Positions 1 to 12,849 of a stretch of 64,000 bases of DNA are shown piece after piece; position 1 is the first letter of the stretch, and each line of letters starts with the position of its first letter. The translations under genes and the position numbers were made by a program. The DNA comes from Sphagnum magellanicum (Eukaryota; Streptophyta; Sphagnopsida; Sphagnales; Sphagnaceae): positions 15,153,061 to 15,217,060 of the forward strand of contig CM038912.1 in the NCBI GenBank assembly GCA_021904315.1. Reading direction: 5' to 3'. The notes beneath the pieces were generated by a model. The model worked only from the letters and a program-made list of their open reading frames with translations, was not told the DNA's origin and did not search any database.

Positions 1-140
1 ATTAGATGTTCATTTTTGGATTCCTGAATTTACTTTTGGAAACTTGGTCAGGAACTTCGAGAGTGGGCAACTGTTTTTTGTCGAAACTTCCACCTTGTTT
101 ATCCCACTTGTTTAAGCTCACTTGCCCCTGATTTGAGCAG

Positions 141-1282
141 AGTGGACCCAATCTAGTGAATGCTGCTGAAGATGTTGGAAGCAAGGCAAAGGCAGTGAGA
201 CAGCCAGACTCAATGCCAAGTTCCTCATTGCCAATGCATGGCTTTGTGGAGCATGATGATAGAGGTCAAAAGCAAGGACTGCTTCCTGCTGCCTACATGG
301 AGGGGCAGGATTTTGAAGCCCCTATGCCCCCACATACCCTTGCTCCTCTCCCTGACTATGATCCCTCCAGGTGCCTTGCTTGCTGCCCTGCATTCTTGCT
401 GGCTTTCGTGAATATTGCATTATATCTCTTGACAAGTAAATCATATACAGTATGAGATTTTGCATAACATGCTCCTGGGGAATCTTATGGAGTTCACAGT
501 AGCACTTGCAACAGTTGGAGACCACACTGAACATATCAACTGACCCACTTCAATATACTTTATGCAGGCCATGTGATGTGGCCAAGGTACTGAGGCAGTT
601 GGGTAAAGCTGCCAATGGGCTGGCTAACCAAAGGCATCAATCACTACAGATCACATCAAGTTCACCACTGTGGGCAGCAGTGGATACGATGGGGCTGCAA
701 AGGGCATGCAGCCACCTTTTGGATAATGCCTTGCATCACACTCCCCCAGGAGGTTATGTCCGCACCAATGCAATACGTGCTCCTGGCGGTGGAGTTTTGA
801 TAATCATTGAGGACAATGGTCCTCACGTTGCGGTATTTATACTACAATATACTGTCCCTTGGTCTAGGATTTTTAGTGATAGAATATGTAAGCCATCTTT
901 TGGTCTTAATTTTGCACACAGCATCTGGCCCTTGATCACCTGTTTTGTGGTATTCTGTTTACAAATCCTGGTTCAGTACTTATATTGTGGAGCAAGAAAG
1001 TTGGATTAGTTTTCTTGATCTGTAAGACCTGTTTTATTGGTGATGTTGCAGATGCAGGTGGGGGGTGTTGCTCCATTAGCAGCAGAATCAAGGGACGTGG
1101 ATTTAAAAAATGGTTTGGACCGGGATGAAATGAAATTTGTACGAGACATTGTGGAGCTGCAGTTAGGGGGTGTTCTTCGTGTGCAATCACCACATCTTCT
1201 GAATGCTCCATGTGGTGCTGGTGGGACCCGGGTGGAGATCTGGTTGCCAGCTGCAACAGATATCCAACTGCCAACTGCTTAA
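141..1282 (+). CDS. Chloroplast sensor kinase (CSK)-like histidine kinase, 3' end (last three exons)
   Basis: This is the C-terminal part of a histidine-kinase-like protein whose 5' part lies outside the window. Deduced exons are 141-370, 568-826 and 1052-1282 (stop TAA). The first junction is phase 2 (CCAG|GTGCC to GCAG|GCC) and the second is phase 0. The segment around the first junction reads PMPPHTLAPLPDYDPS then RPCDVAKVLRQ. The second exon holds the HATPase N-box (HLLDNALHHTPPGG) and the G1-box start (EDNGPH). The last exon ends with GAGGTRVEIWLP. This layout resembles plant CSK, a stromal sensor that couples plastoquinone redox state to plastid transcription; that role is family knowledge, not seen here. 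The phospho-acceptor region is upstream, so I cannot tell whether the His is retained. Bases 1-140 look like the preceding intron, ending in a pyrimidine-poor GAGCAG acceptor. I am confident of the HATPase fold and less sure of CSK over another plant hybrid kinase. Confidence 0.62.
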
Positions 1283-3482
1283 TGTCTGCATAAGGGTTTC
1301 ATGGTAATGGCTGCATCTTTATTTCAAGGCTTTTACCTGATAGTGTGTAAATAGGATTAGAGGCTACCAAAGGACCCATCTTGTCGTGTCATGTGCATTC
1401 ACAGGAGATGTTTGTCTGCATTGTTCTATGTGGAGGAAGTCCATAGAATGGTCCAATTTTTTTTATTTTGTTAGACTTTGGATGGTATTCAATGCATGTG
1501 TCCTTGATATATGTTCTTGTTGGCCAGGTGATACTGCAACTCTGTTGCCAGCCTCTAGTATGTGCTATTGAAATTGATGAACACAAAGAAGAATTGGAGT
1601 TTGGGTTCAAGAAGACAACAAAGGCCTGAAGAGGCCCAAAAGAAAAATGGTCCAACTGTAGCACCTGACTGTGCTGGAGTTAGCTGTAAGTTTATGTCAA
1701 TTTCTACTACCTCCACGTTTCAATGGGGATTCGGATCTGAATAGTTGTTTTGCTGACCTTATATATGTACAGACATGTACAGGAGAAAGATTTGTTGACA
1801 GGATAAGGACACATACAGGCACATGGCTGGTGACAGTTGGTTCACTTTCACTGATTTTGCAGTTTGCCATGAGGTTGTGTGTTCTAAGGCAAGCTTTACC
1901 ATATCTTTACAGACTAAAATTGAGAAAGCTGTGTTTCAGTGAATAGATGCCATTACAGTTCATGTCACATCTTTAGGTTCTAGGGTTTATCACGACTTAG
2001 TCTTCCTGTCGTTTCTGGAAATGTGAGAGCAACTCAGGACACAGATTTTGCATTATGGATTTGCTGGAAATTTTGAGCTGATGAAGTCAGTGGGTAGTTA
2101 CTAGTGGTGGCAGCTTGCGACTGAAGCTGATGATTATGATGAGAGGTGAAGGCCTGACACTTTGTAAGCAATTTTCACAAAGGTTATGAGTGCACTTGTT
2201 TGTCGTGGGACCTTCAAAGTGTTGTTGTAGATATTTCCATGCATATTTTCTTGGGATTAAAAAATGTGGCAACCATGGTTTTGGGAAGACAAGATTGATA
2301 AGTGATAGTGTTTCTTAGATTGTCAAGTAATGGAATGTGTTATTTGGTAGGTTGGTGGGACAACTCTCCAATTGTTTTTATTGTCTGTTTTCCTACTATC
2401 AGATGAAAAATAATTGCCACTTTAGTGGATCAAACCTTTGAAAACAAACTGTTGGGAACTTGGGGCAGATAATGGTTCCCTTCAGTCTTCCCCCTTTGCA
2501 CGTGCAAATATAGAGAATATAAATGTGGCATAGATACGAAAAGTTGGCTTTTTAATGTTTTTGTACATAACAAACAGACATCAACAGTTCCATCATTAAC
2601 ACATGGTGCTTGCTGGTGCATAAAATCTCATTCAAGGTTCTAACAAAAAGAAGAATGTTTACACACCTCATTTTTCAAATATTCAATGGTTGGTTTCATG
2701 TGATAGCACACCATTTAAAAACAAGGAGTGCAAATCCATGGAGCTTCAAAAACACTTAGTATGAAGATTGCACTTATCTAGAATGCTATAAATGAGTTAG
2801 ATACTTGGGCGTTATAAAGATGGATCCAATGCTTTGGATCGAAAAAAAGCAATCTAACCACATCCCTATTTGCTAACTATTGAGCAAGTTTAATAAGCAA
2901 GTCATCACATAATTGCACACTGCAGCTAAAGCCGCTTTCCATAATGAAGTTCAGAGGTGCAGCAAAAATTACCTTCACTGAAAAAGCCTGTTAGTCTTCC
3001 TTTCACTTCTCCAGCAGTATTTCTCTGATGTTCTTTGGACTCCTCTCTATGGGACAATTTGTGACATCAGGACCTGCACAAAGGAATGTATTGTGCACCC
3101 ATTATTACATCCACCAATGCAATAAACCTTTCTCCACTCTCACACTTCTATACTAGGCTGATGACAGTTCATATTGAAGCATAAAAAATGTCAGGTTTTG
3201 AATAAGGCCTCTGAAACAACTGAAAGAAACTGTCTTCTCAGGTTTTGAATGTTTTCGTGACACAACTAGGAGAGTAGTTTCAAATCCATCAATGTCAGTT
3301 CGTGTTCCACAAAAAACTCTCATGATAGCCAAGCTTCAGCATTAGCATTTGTGGATGCCCTGTCAATCCTGCAGGAGCTTGAATTAAAAAACAGGTGACA
3401 TTTGAATTGACAGCAGAAAAGAGAGAAAGCATGAAAGGAAAGAGAAAGAGGGTGGTCCTGAGAGAAAAATTACTTGTGAAAC
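1283..3482. other. Intergenic region between two convergent genes
   Basis: This stretch holds the 3' flank of the sensor kinase (+) and the 3' flank of the DPH4-like gene (-). I see no continuing coding frame. Short ORFs on both strands have no recognisable composition. It should contain both 3' UTRs, but I could not fix either poly(A) site. Confidence 0.6.
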
Positions 3483-4025
3483 TCAAGATGGGATTGAAGC
3501 CCAGAAAAAAACCCGGAGGTGCAAAGAACAGGAGTGGCAAGGGAGCACTATAGCACACCGCTGCACATGCTCTTCTCCTGAATCCAACCCTGCTTCCTTC
3601 AGCTCCGTTTCTGAAACTGCGAAAAACTCGCCGCATCTGCACGGATACCAATACTCGAATACTTTTTCTGTTCCTCCTCCTTCGTCTTCTCCGACACTTT
3701 CCTCCATCTCCTCCAACATAACTTCTTCCCCAATCACACAAGCGCTCTCACTCCTCCTCATGCTTGAGTGGGTCTCTACCCCATCATCGCTCAACAACAG
3801 GGTATCATAAGCTGCTCTGGAATCTGCATCCCTCAACACTTTCCACGCTTCCTGAACTCGAAGAAAGCTAGAAATTGTTCCAGCTTGTTGTTGGGAAGAA
3901 GAACTCTCTGAAACAGGATCCAATTTATCAGGGTGAAGAGCAAGAATTGCTGCTCGGTACTTGGCACGAATCTCGCCGTAATTTGCATTGGGTGTGACCG
4001 CCAACGCTTCATAGTGGGTCATCAT
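3483..4025 (-). CDS. DPH4: DPH4-like protein: J domain plus CSL zinc finger (diphthamide biosynthesis)
   Basis: This is a 180-residue protein starting at an ATG with a second Met next to it. The J domain is at about residues 3-75, with the HPD triad in LALHPDK and the family-typical RVQEAWKVLRDADSRAAYD. An acidic linker (about 98-118) leads to a CSL/DPH-type zinc finger with ligand pairs in YPCRCGEFF (about 128-136) and LPCHSCSL (about 161-168). J plus CSL finger on one short chain is diagnostic of DPH4/DNAJC24, a cytosolic iron-binding co-chaperone in the electron-transfer step of diphthamide synthesis on eEF2. The last residues after HLR (FFWASIPS) do not look like the family C-terminus. 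A donor-like CGG|GTTTTT lies there, so the true end may be in a downstream exon below 3483 that I could not place. Telomere-box motifs lie upstream of the start. Confidence 0.85.
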   Translation of the reverse strand: MMTHYEALAVTPNANYGEIRAKYRAAILALHPDKLDPVSESSSSQQQAGTISSFLRVQEAWKVLRDADSRAAYDTLLLSDDGVETHSSMRRSESACVIGEEVMLEEMEESVGEDEGGGTEKVFEYWYPCRCGEFFAVSETELKEAGLDSGEEHVQRCAIVLPCHSCSLHLRVFFWASIPS

Positions 4026-4164
4026 CGCTAGCTGATGTCAAAACTCTTCTGGGGTCTCTCTCGATCTTCTTCCTCCTCCCCCTGCTGCTGCTCCTTGTTC
4101 CCTACAACAACAACAGATGCCATAGGCAAATTCGCTACATGAGATTGCTAAGCGAGAGATACCT

Positions 4165-4178
4165 AAACCCTAAACCCT
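4165..4178. promoter_or_regulatory. Telo-box (AAACCCTAAACCCT) upstream of the DPH4-like gene
   Basis: Two tandem CCCTAAA-type heptamers sit about 140 bp upstream of the DPH4-like ATG. A second AAAACCCTAAA-type match lies near 4402-4413. Telo-boxes are known promoter elements of plant ribosomal-protein and translation-factor genes, which fits a gene that modifies eEF2. The promoter role is inferred from position. Confidence 0.5.
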
Positions 4179-4199
4179 GAACTTTGAACCCTTAACGCT

Positions 4200-5879
4200 A
4201 GATTTGACATCTTGCATTCCCTCCTGAGAACAAAAACAATTTGTCGCTGCTCGACAACTAGCCCATACAATGTTGTTACAACACGAGAGATCTCTGTCTT
4301 CCAGATGTGTCTTACAACTCTTCACATAACGTCTTCAACTCCGTCTTTGGAGAAAATGGTCAGTGGTAGGTCTTATAGTTCACCGAGGCCCTAAACCTTA
4401 AAAAACCCTAAACTGTGTTTCAATTGAGTTCCCCCAAGGGTTCCCATCAAGTTCTCAATGCGTTCCTCAAGATGTTCCCAATAATAGCATACTTTTGTCC
4501 CATATGGTATTTACTGTAGTTACATGGGCAGTTCCAACTTTCAACACATGTCTCTCCAATAATTAGATTATTTTTGAAGATTCTATGGCAAAAAAGAATA
4601 TTTCAAAAGAATATTTATTTTCCTTCAAAAAATTTTGTTCTTTGAAAATAATTTTTTTGACAATGTTACAAATAATATACTGTAGTACCTTTTCAGGTTT
4701 GGCAAAAAAAATATTATTTTTAAAATGCCAAAATTTTAGAAAATTAAGGTCCCTTCCCATTGAAATTTTTAAAAACTATTATTTATTAATGCTGAAATTT
4801 CATAGAATTCCTAAGCTATTTAAATTTTTTTTCCTTTGTTGCATTTTTGTAGTAGGTTTTTAGGTATTGCATTGACATTCTAATGCAAATTGTTGCAACT
4901 TCAATACATTTGTATGGGACATTAATGATAAGGAGTCAATGACGAAAAGAAGGTTGGAACCTTACTACTCGAAACCTACAGTCCAATTGTAATGTCACCC
5001 TAGTTGTAAATTAGGCTAGTAGAATTGTCATCTTCTTCATCTCGCCAAGTGTTGTATTTTTTTGTTTTTTGTTTTCCTATCTTCCTCTCTCTTTTTAAGA
5101 GTTTTGTGTCATTGTTGTTGTGTGTTTTTGTTGCTTTTGTGAGGATTGGAAAAGTGCCATGTGAGAAGCCAAATCAATATAGAGAGTTTTAATCATAAAA
5201 TAAATTTTTTGGGGGAAGTTTTGGAGGTGTTTGTGGCTACTTTCGTCAAGTAGATTATTTACCTGTCTAGTTTGTTCAAATTGCTTCTCAACCAAGGTGT
5301 CTGATTGTGGTGACAAGAATGTAAGTTCGAAGTTTGAAATTGGGTTTTCTTAGACAAACTTTGCTTACAATCTTTTGTTCAGTGTAATGATCAAGGAAAT
5401 GTAATTGGAGTAAGGTTTGGATAGACCAACATTTTTGTTGTTTACTCGTGCTTGGTTGAATTTCTTCATTTTGACATTTAGAGCATTGGGTAGAAATTGA
5501 CATTCAGAGCATTAAAAAGGAGATGCATAGGAAACATGACATGTTGCTAGGGATTTGGTTTAAGACTAAGAAATTGGTGTATACCATGGGCTCCTTCAAG
5601 TCTCACAGTAGGTAAGTTGATCAACCACAACTAAGCTCTACAAATAAGTGGCATAACTATTATTGTTGAATTTGCAAAACATGCAAACTCTCCTATGAAG
5701 GTTGATCAAAGAATGACTTTCTTATTTGCCCACATTTGTTATAACAATTTGCTTGTTTTATCAATTTTTTCTTTAGATGTAATAGCTATAAAAAAACATT
5801 CATATCAAGTTTTTCAAGACAATAATAACTTGTAAAAGGATTTTCCCAACAATGTAAGGTAATTTCCTTAAGAATGTAA
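4200..5879. other. AT-rich intergenic DNA, no gene recognised
   Basis: The sequence has homopolymeric A and T runs. Short ORFs open on both strands at once (for example 4563-4863), which reflects composition rather than coding. I see no splice-consistent frame. Confidence 0.6.
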
Positions 5880-7852
5880 TGTCAACCTAGTTTTTTTTGC
5901 TTGAGTTTAGCTTGTTGTTTTAATCTAAACACTTTGCCATTACTTGAAGGCATTATAGAGTCACCTCTAGTTGCAATTCCAAGTGGAATACAACTAGGCT
6001 ATAAACAATTTTCAATCATTGTTGCAATGGAATTACAAGATCTACATCATTATCTTTTGCGCCATCATTGTTTTCTTCAACTTTTGGAGTAAAGGTAAAG
6101 AGAGGAATAATTGCATTGGCTTTCATTGCAACTACTTGAAATTCTGATGTGAAAGTGTTTGTAGTCCCAATTTTTTACCAACCTTTAATTATGATTTCCT
6201 CCATTCCTTGGACTTATGTCTAGGTTACATGAAGCCACTTACAGATTTCAGGTTTGAAGTTATTCATCTTCAAATCAATGTGCGGCTCCTTCCCTTCACA
6301 AATTTGGTGTTTGATGATATTTGCAATCCATTTGTTGAAATTAACCTTGAAAACATGTTTCAAAGGTCTTTATATGATTACATTTGCAAGTTATAGTTCA
6401 TTAGTACAATTTGTAGGAACAAACAAAACAAGGATGTTAGGGTGCTATTTTTTAATCCAATCAAAGAAATTTTTTATTCTTGTGAACATTCCAACAATCA
6501 ATCAACCATACAAATTTTTGGTTTTCTTATAAGTTGAGTTGTTGGATTTGATTATGTGAGTAGATGAACAAAATCTTGTTGACAAAGTCTTTTGTTGTCT
6601 ACAATGTAGACCATTGATTTTCACTAAATATAAAATGCCAACTAGAGCTGATGCACTTGATTTTTCCTTCATTTGAAGATGGTAAACATCTATGCGTAGT
6701 ACTTGTAAATATAACCTTTTTAGGAAATAAGTATCCATTTGTAGCAAAAGATACCACCATAGTTATTTGTCTCTTATCTTCCACCCCTAACACTTAAATG
6801 TGTTTTATGCCCTTGTTTTCCCATGTTCTTTCTCCAACTATTGGAACAAGGTGGATCCTAATTTGGTCATTGTTAACCATAAGGCACAAAGGAATGAAAT
6901 ACAACTTCACAACGTAAATTATTTTGTATGCCATGTTTTGACTTTGTTCATGCCAATTTGTTGGCATTTTGTTGGTTGAGGTGGTTGCCATGCGAAAAGA
7001 TTAGTTCATGTGTAGTGTTTTAAAAACTATCTTGTCCATTCCCTTGTGACTATGAAACCCCCATGACTAGTCCGAAGAAACTCCATCATGCCCCTTAAGA
7101 TTGGTTGAACAACTGGAGGTAGATAATAGTTGTCCAACATTTCTCATCTTTTGCAACATTGTGACAAGATCATATTAAAATGTGGGATACTCTTTGAGGA
7201 TTGGCAAATGGTGCATCAAGTGTCTAATAACCATACCTTGTTGTGCTGCTTGTAAGTACTTTGGTTGGTGTTCTCCTTTTGGTGTAAGCCAAGTCCACAA
7301 ACTACTTCTTGCCAATTTTTTGTATGGACTTGGAATTCCTAGACTTTGGTAAGTAGTTCGTAAGTAATGCACAACATTAGAATTTGTGCCATACTTTTGA
7401 AATGCAACTACTATGGGTGGCCATAAATGTGGTTGAAACTAGTTTGTGTATTGGCCTTATGATTTTCAATGTTTTTGTTTGCTTCCATTTTGTTTATTTG
7501 CAACTTCCTCTTCACCTTCTTCATGCTTGATTTGTTTCTCAAATTGTAATGTTGCTACAATTTTTTTGGGATGTCCAATAGGACATTTTTTTACTCTTTC
7601 TGGCATTGGTGCTTTTTGCTTGGTAATCTCATTGATGTCTTCTACTTCTTTTTGCAAAACATCTTTTCTTTTGGCTCTTGTAATTTTTTTTAATAGACTA
7701 GTAAGTAAGGTTTGTCATAGCTTTTCTTTACCTATTTCCACTCCCATGCACAAAATAAAATTACATATTGGTATAAGTTTTATGGAATCTTCATCTTTTT
7801 TGCCTTGCAAACATCTCTCTCCACAAATGCTGCAAACATAACTAGAAAACAT
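5880..7852 (-). pseudogene. Decayed pogo/Tigger-like DDE_1 transposase
   Basis: Reading the minus strand from an ATG at 7852 gives one transposase frame repeatedly broken by stops and small shifts. N-terminal: a CxxC..C cluster (SYVCSICGERC). Next comes a basic linker with KEVEDINEITK and a degenerate AT-hook-like KKCPIGHPKK (about 7560-7600), then an HTH-like part (LWTWLTPKGEHQPKY, about 7260-7310). The catalytic region follows: NNDQIRIHLVP (about 6850-6890, D of the first motif), VEDKRQITMVVS (about 6760), and VWLIDCWNVHKNKKFL (about 6480-6530), the second conserved D of DDE_1 elements. The third acidic residue is in the eroded tail. The gene is certainly dead: I count many in-frame stops, and most differ from a sense codon by C-to-T (CAA/CAG to TAA/TAG). 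No terminal inverted repeats or target duplication could be placed. The DDE_1 assignment rests on motif order and spacing. Confidence 0.72.
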
Positions 7853-10097
7853 GGACTAAACTCCAAGAATTCAAGAAATCAAAAAGTTGTTACAAGGTAG
7901 TTTAAGGGTTTTAATATATATATTATTGCATGTACTTCAAGTGATTTCAAGCTGTCGTCGGATATTTTTCAATTTAAATAAATTTTTGCCATTTATTTTT
8001 TTGTCGAAATCAATTTTTCAAAATAAAATAAGTTTTGGCAGTGAGATGCTGAACCTAAAAAGGCATTACAGTACTTTAATGTTGGAGTTACCAAGTAATA
8101 AAAAAGTTGGCATAAGGCTGAATGGTGTTTTATCTTAGGGAATGCCCAATGTTTCAAACAAAACATTGTGATGAACCAACCAATCAAAGTGTCTATTTCA
8201 ATGGAATAAAAAAATTAAAGAATTTGAGTGCACCTCAAAAAAATTAATAAAAGCACATGTAGTTCAATTCAATTCAATTCAATATAAACTCAATTAAATT
8301 TGATTCAAATTGCATGCAATGTTGGTTGATATTTTCATTCAAATGGAACTTAATTTTCACATAAACAACTCAGTTTTTTCATCATTTCATTATCATTGAA
8401 AGTGTTCAACAATGCAAAGCCCAAGTAATTAATAGAAACACAATAAGTATTAATTCATTTTACTTTTTTTCTATCATTTCATTGTCATTGGAAGTTTGTA
8501 GTAGTGTGGAGCCCAAGTAATTAATAAAAGCATATAATATGTACTCTTCACCTTATAGTATAAAAAGTGTAAGCTTCATAGACCAAGGAAATGTGAATTG
8601 ATGAAAAGTTAATTTGGTCCCTTGATATATTAAAAATTTATGGTATTGTAACCTAGAAATATGTACTTTAATCTTTTAGGGTTACAATGAGAATCAAGAG
8701 GTGCCTATCATTGTACAAGTGCCAAAAACTACTTTTTATTTTGTTTTTTTATCATTGATAGGAGAGCCTATGATTTGTGGCTACTTTTGCATGTGATAGC
8801 TATAGTATTATGAAGGTGCAAAATGTTAAGGATTAACACAATGTGTTTTGTTTTTCTTTTGTGTGGATGTGAATGATACCAATGATGGACGATTACAAAA
8901 GGCAATGCGTTTCCAAAGCTAATAAACATCCTCTTCTATCTTTGTTGTTTTTATGATGATTTGCAAGGTTTTTTGTTTTAAGTTATGGACTAATCTTGGG
9001 AAGAATGCTCAAAGTTGGTGTTTAATAGTTCTAAAGAATTTTCTCCTTGAATTCCATTACGTAGGAACTTAGATTACAAGATGTTAATTCTAGGGGATCA
9101 ATTGGCTGGTCTATTTGTGGCTCATTCCACTCAAGCTCATTATATTTGGGTTGTGTTTTACATTATTATACATGGGGGGTTTGAATACTATTCATTTGGG
9201 AGCTTTTAACATTGTGTTTGTTCATTGGGAGACGACTTAGGGAATTTGAAGATAAATAAGTAATTTGTTGATGAATTATAGTGTTTGGTTGTTCGCACCA
9301 TCTCCAATTTTGGTTCAATATTGTTTGTTTGTTTCATTCAATAAGGGAAAAATGGAAAAAAATTGAAGGTATTATGTGAGTTTGTTGGTTGAATGGCCAG
9401 AAAAAAAGATCGTGATAGCTTGATAAAGAAGAGGTTTGGAGTGTGTTGATTGAGTAATGTCGATAGTTCTAGTGTTGATTTTTGGTTTGGTATGATTTCA
9501 TAGTTCAAAGAAGGGACTAGATAGTGGTTGCAACAATTCTCATTTTATATGGCTTCTATATGAGTGAACACAAATCTATTTATTGTCGTTGCTTAAAATG
9601 GTTGCAAGTTTATTTATGCCTTCCTTTTTAGGTTACATTAGAACCTCTTTACATTAATACTAAAAGGCCTTGACTATTGAAATACAAAACCTTTAATTGG
9701 AGGAAATGATCCAAGTGATACTAGTTCATTTTACATTAAAGTAATGTTTATTTCCTTGGTGAATTTTGCCAAAATTTGACCTGAAAAATATGATTTCAAC
9801 TAGTTCAAAGGATTCTTCATGGAAAAATGGTCCAAATTCATTAGATTTCAAAGGAAAAAATTCCAAATTGCTAGATTTTGATGATAAGTTCAAGTATATA
9901 GCCAATAATACATAGAATTTCATTATATTTATTTCTATTTTCATATTTGGTGTATAACCAAATTTGACTAAATTTTTTTTTTAATGATCATCACTTTGAT
10001 TACATCACAAAATCTTTAAGAAAAACCTTGTATTAAAGATGTATGCCTAAGAAACCAAGGAAATGCCAATTGTTAAAAAATGTAAGGTAACATTGGA

Positions 10098-10116
10098 GGG
10101 GGGGGGGGGGGGGGGG
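10098..10116. repeat. Poly-G homopolymer, 19 bases
   Basis: A run of 19 consecutive G lies in otherwise AT-rich DNA. Length is exact as given, but homopolymers this long are prone to sequencing error. Confidence 0.9.
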
Positions 10117-11574
10117 TGTTACTTGGTGTAAAGACCTATGATTTTATTTTAAAAGCACATCTTTTTCTATACATGTCAAATATAGTTGGAAACAAAAATA
10201 ATATGGACATTTTGAATGCATTTCCCATGATACCATAGTGATGTGGACACATGTGTCGAACAATTAATTTATTTAAAAATTAAGATTCACCATATGAGTT
10301 TTTAATTTTGAACTTTTCAACATACAAGGAATTTACATATTAAATTTTAATTGAACCTCAAAGTTCTCTTATTGTCTTTGTGGTTAGTGTGTTCATAATT
10401 AATGTATTTATTTGTATTAGGCCAAGGTTCAATCTTAGATTCCTGCAATTTAAATTTTTGGAATTTTTGAAAACATGGTTAAAGATATTTCAAAAACTTT
10501 GATAAAATAAAAATAATTTAATTTATGCCAAAGTTGTCCATGTACTATGATTTTTGGTGGACATTGTGGGACAAAACAGGGTGGTTGATGTTTTGCAATG
10601 TGAATTGTTTACTCGTTCATTGTTTGAAATGTTCACCTTTTGCAAACATAATTTTTTTAAAAATAACATTATTAGTGTTGGGCAATTCTCTTTAATTTAT
10701 TGGTTTTCAGGATAATTTTCAATTCAATTTTCAAACTACAAATTGATTTTTCTCATTTTGAGAGAAAATTAACACTTTGAAAATCATTTAGGTACCATAG
10801 AGGCTCAAACTTGAAACCTATGAAGTTTATCAAGGGAACTTTCAAGGTTGATTTTCATACTTGTATAACTTTATAAAAAAGAATCACCTACTCATTATCA
10901 TTACAAGGTTTGAAAACCCAAGATTTTTTAAAAATCCTAAAAAACATTAAGCACTACGTCATAACCTTTTATGTGTGTAAAAGATAGCCATAAACTTTAT
11001 TTCATATGATTAAATCTGATTTTATGCTTAATATTTAAGTCTACTTTGAAAATATCTTGGGTTCAAACCTGATTTAGATGAGAACCAACCTACTTGAAAC
11101 CAATGGTTTTTATTTTGATGATAATTTAAAAATTGACCCAAGGTTTCAAATTTTGAAAAAACAATTTGTAGAATTGGACTAGTTCTCCTTTAACTCTTAA
11201 AATAATCAAAACTAATGATTCTTTCATCAAATTGATTTTGTTTTAATTCCTAAGAAAACCAAAACCAACAATTCTTTCAAAAATATGAAAACCCAACATT
11301 GAACATTATCCAAATGCACTAGAAAATTTCAAGTAAGTCTTAACATTATTATAGATTTGTTTTTACCACAAACATTTAAAACTTCTTCTTGGAAACCACT
11401 ATTGTTTTTGTTGATGTTAGTTAGTTTTTAAAAGGCTAAATTTGAAAAAAAAATTTGTTGGACAATGCCATGTAACTTTTCAAAGTCTATATATACCTAA
11501 CTAGAGCCCAATCAAATTGTCTCAATTACAAAAATAATTTAAAAAGGTCCTCGAATACTGCTTTGCAAAGCTAA

Positions 11575-11599
11575 ACACACACACACACACACACACACA
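11575..11599. repeat. AC dinucleotide microsatellite
   Basis: About 12-13 uninterrupted AC units are visible directly in the sequence. Confidence 0.9.
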
Positions 11600-12849
11600 G
11601 AGTAAAACAAGCTTGATATTTGGCTATATCCTATTCTAGGACTAAAATTCAAGGAGAAAAAAATCTCAACATTCCACAACAAAATAGAGTACTTACATAA
11701 CATAAGGAACTAAAGCATGTCTCTCAATTCATTTGATAAAGTTGATCCATGGCCTCCAAGTGGTCGACTATTAGTTTTTAGGTGTAGCCCTTGAGGGAAT
11801 TTGATTGATAACCATTCAATGTGTGTTTGTACATTTCATGAACTAGACATAATGTTGTGATCGACTGTTTGCACACTATGGTGACCTTATGGATGTCAAA
11901 ATGATATATATTTTTATATTTTTTAGATACAAGAATATATTTATAAATGAAATTCATTGAAATAATAAAAAAGGATTCACTTGTCTAAAGCTATCATAAT
12001 CAACCTTCCAAGAATGAAAAAATCTAATAAAAATTGTGGATAGCCAAGAAATAATGGACTTTTGAGTTTTGACAACACTTTTTGTCACACCTATAAAACT
12101 CATGAATATGGAATTTTATTTTACAATGTATTAATCCTATGTATTTGAAAATTTGGGATATTGCATGATTGTGTTTAAAAAGCTAAAGATATAATGAATG
12201 AATACAACATGACTTCAATTTATTATGTTATGAACTTTTCAAGGTTTCAAAAATTATAATTGTTTAAAAAGTCCTTTTAAATATAAAAAATGATTATTTT
12301 TTGAAAAATTATCTTTTGGGAAACATTTTTAAATTCCTTATGGAATCATGACATGAAATTGGAAATTGAAAAACTATTAATTTTAGTATCATCTAAATAT
12401 TCATATTTGAAGCCAATTTCTAAGTACATTTCAATATGGACCTTGAAGTTGGCCGTTTATCACCGATTTTGTTACACCATAATGTTTTTTCACTTGATTT
12501 ATAAAATGATTGAAAAATCCCTAACATAGTCACAATATTCATAATGAAAGAAAACTAATGGTTGGAAGAAAAGTCAAGTGGCAAAATTCTTATTAAAGTA
12601 ATAAGACCCTACATGAAAAAATTGGAACATCAAGGTAACCCATGTTATACAAAGCTCTTGTATCTCTACCTGTCTCTTGATTCAAGAAGTTGCCTATTAG
12701 CCAATGCTTGTAAAATTGTTTCCTCTACTTCACATTCCAAAGTATAAGTAAGAAGGGAACCTTTGCATTTGTGGGCTAATATGGGCATGGAAAATTTGGT
12801 AATAATCACTAAATGAGAGTACCAAAATGCAAATGGAGGAATATTCAAC

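Larger units (their letters stand above)
7853..12845. other. AT-rich intergenic DNA with simple repeats, no gene recognised
   Basis: No convincing coding frame is visible on either strand. The stretch holds an AATTC-type run (about 8262-8281), a diverged direct repeat of roughly 90 bp around GCCCAAGTAATTAATA (about 8418 and 8511), a 19-base poly-G run (10098-10116) and an AC dinucleotide run (about 11575-11599). Confidence 0.6.

Noticed and set aside
506-567. Coding extension upstream of the kinase HATPase exon (frame reading QQLETTLNISTDPLQY)
   Set aside because: It opens only from a non-ATG codon, and using the acceptor at 566-567 joins the previous exon in phase with better family similarity. 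The stretch is therefore intron.
4563-4863. Overlapping ORFs on both strands
   Set aside because: Both are A/T homopolymer-driven with Phe/Lys-rich products and no motif; typical of AT-rich non-coding DNA.
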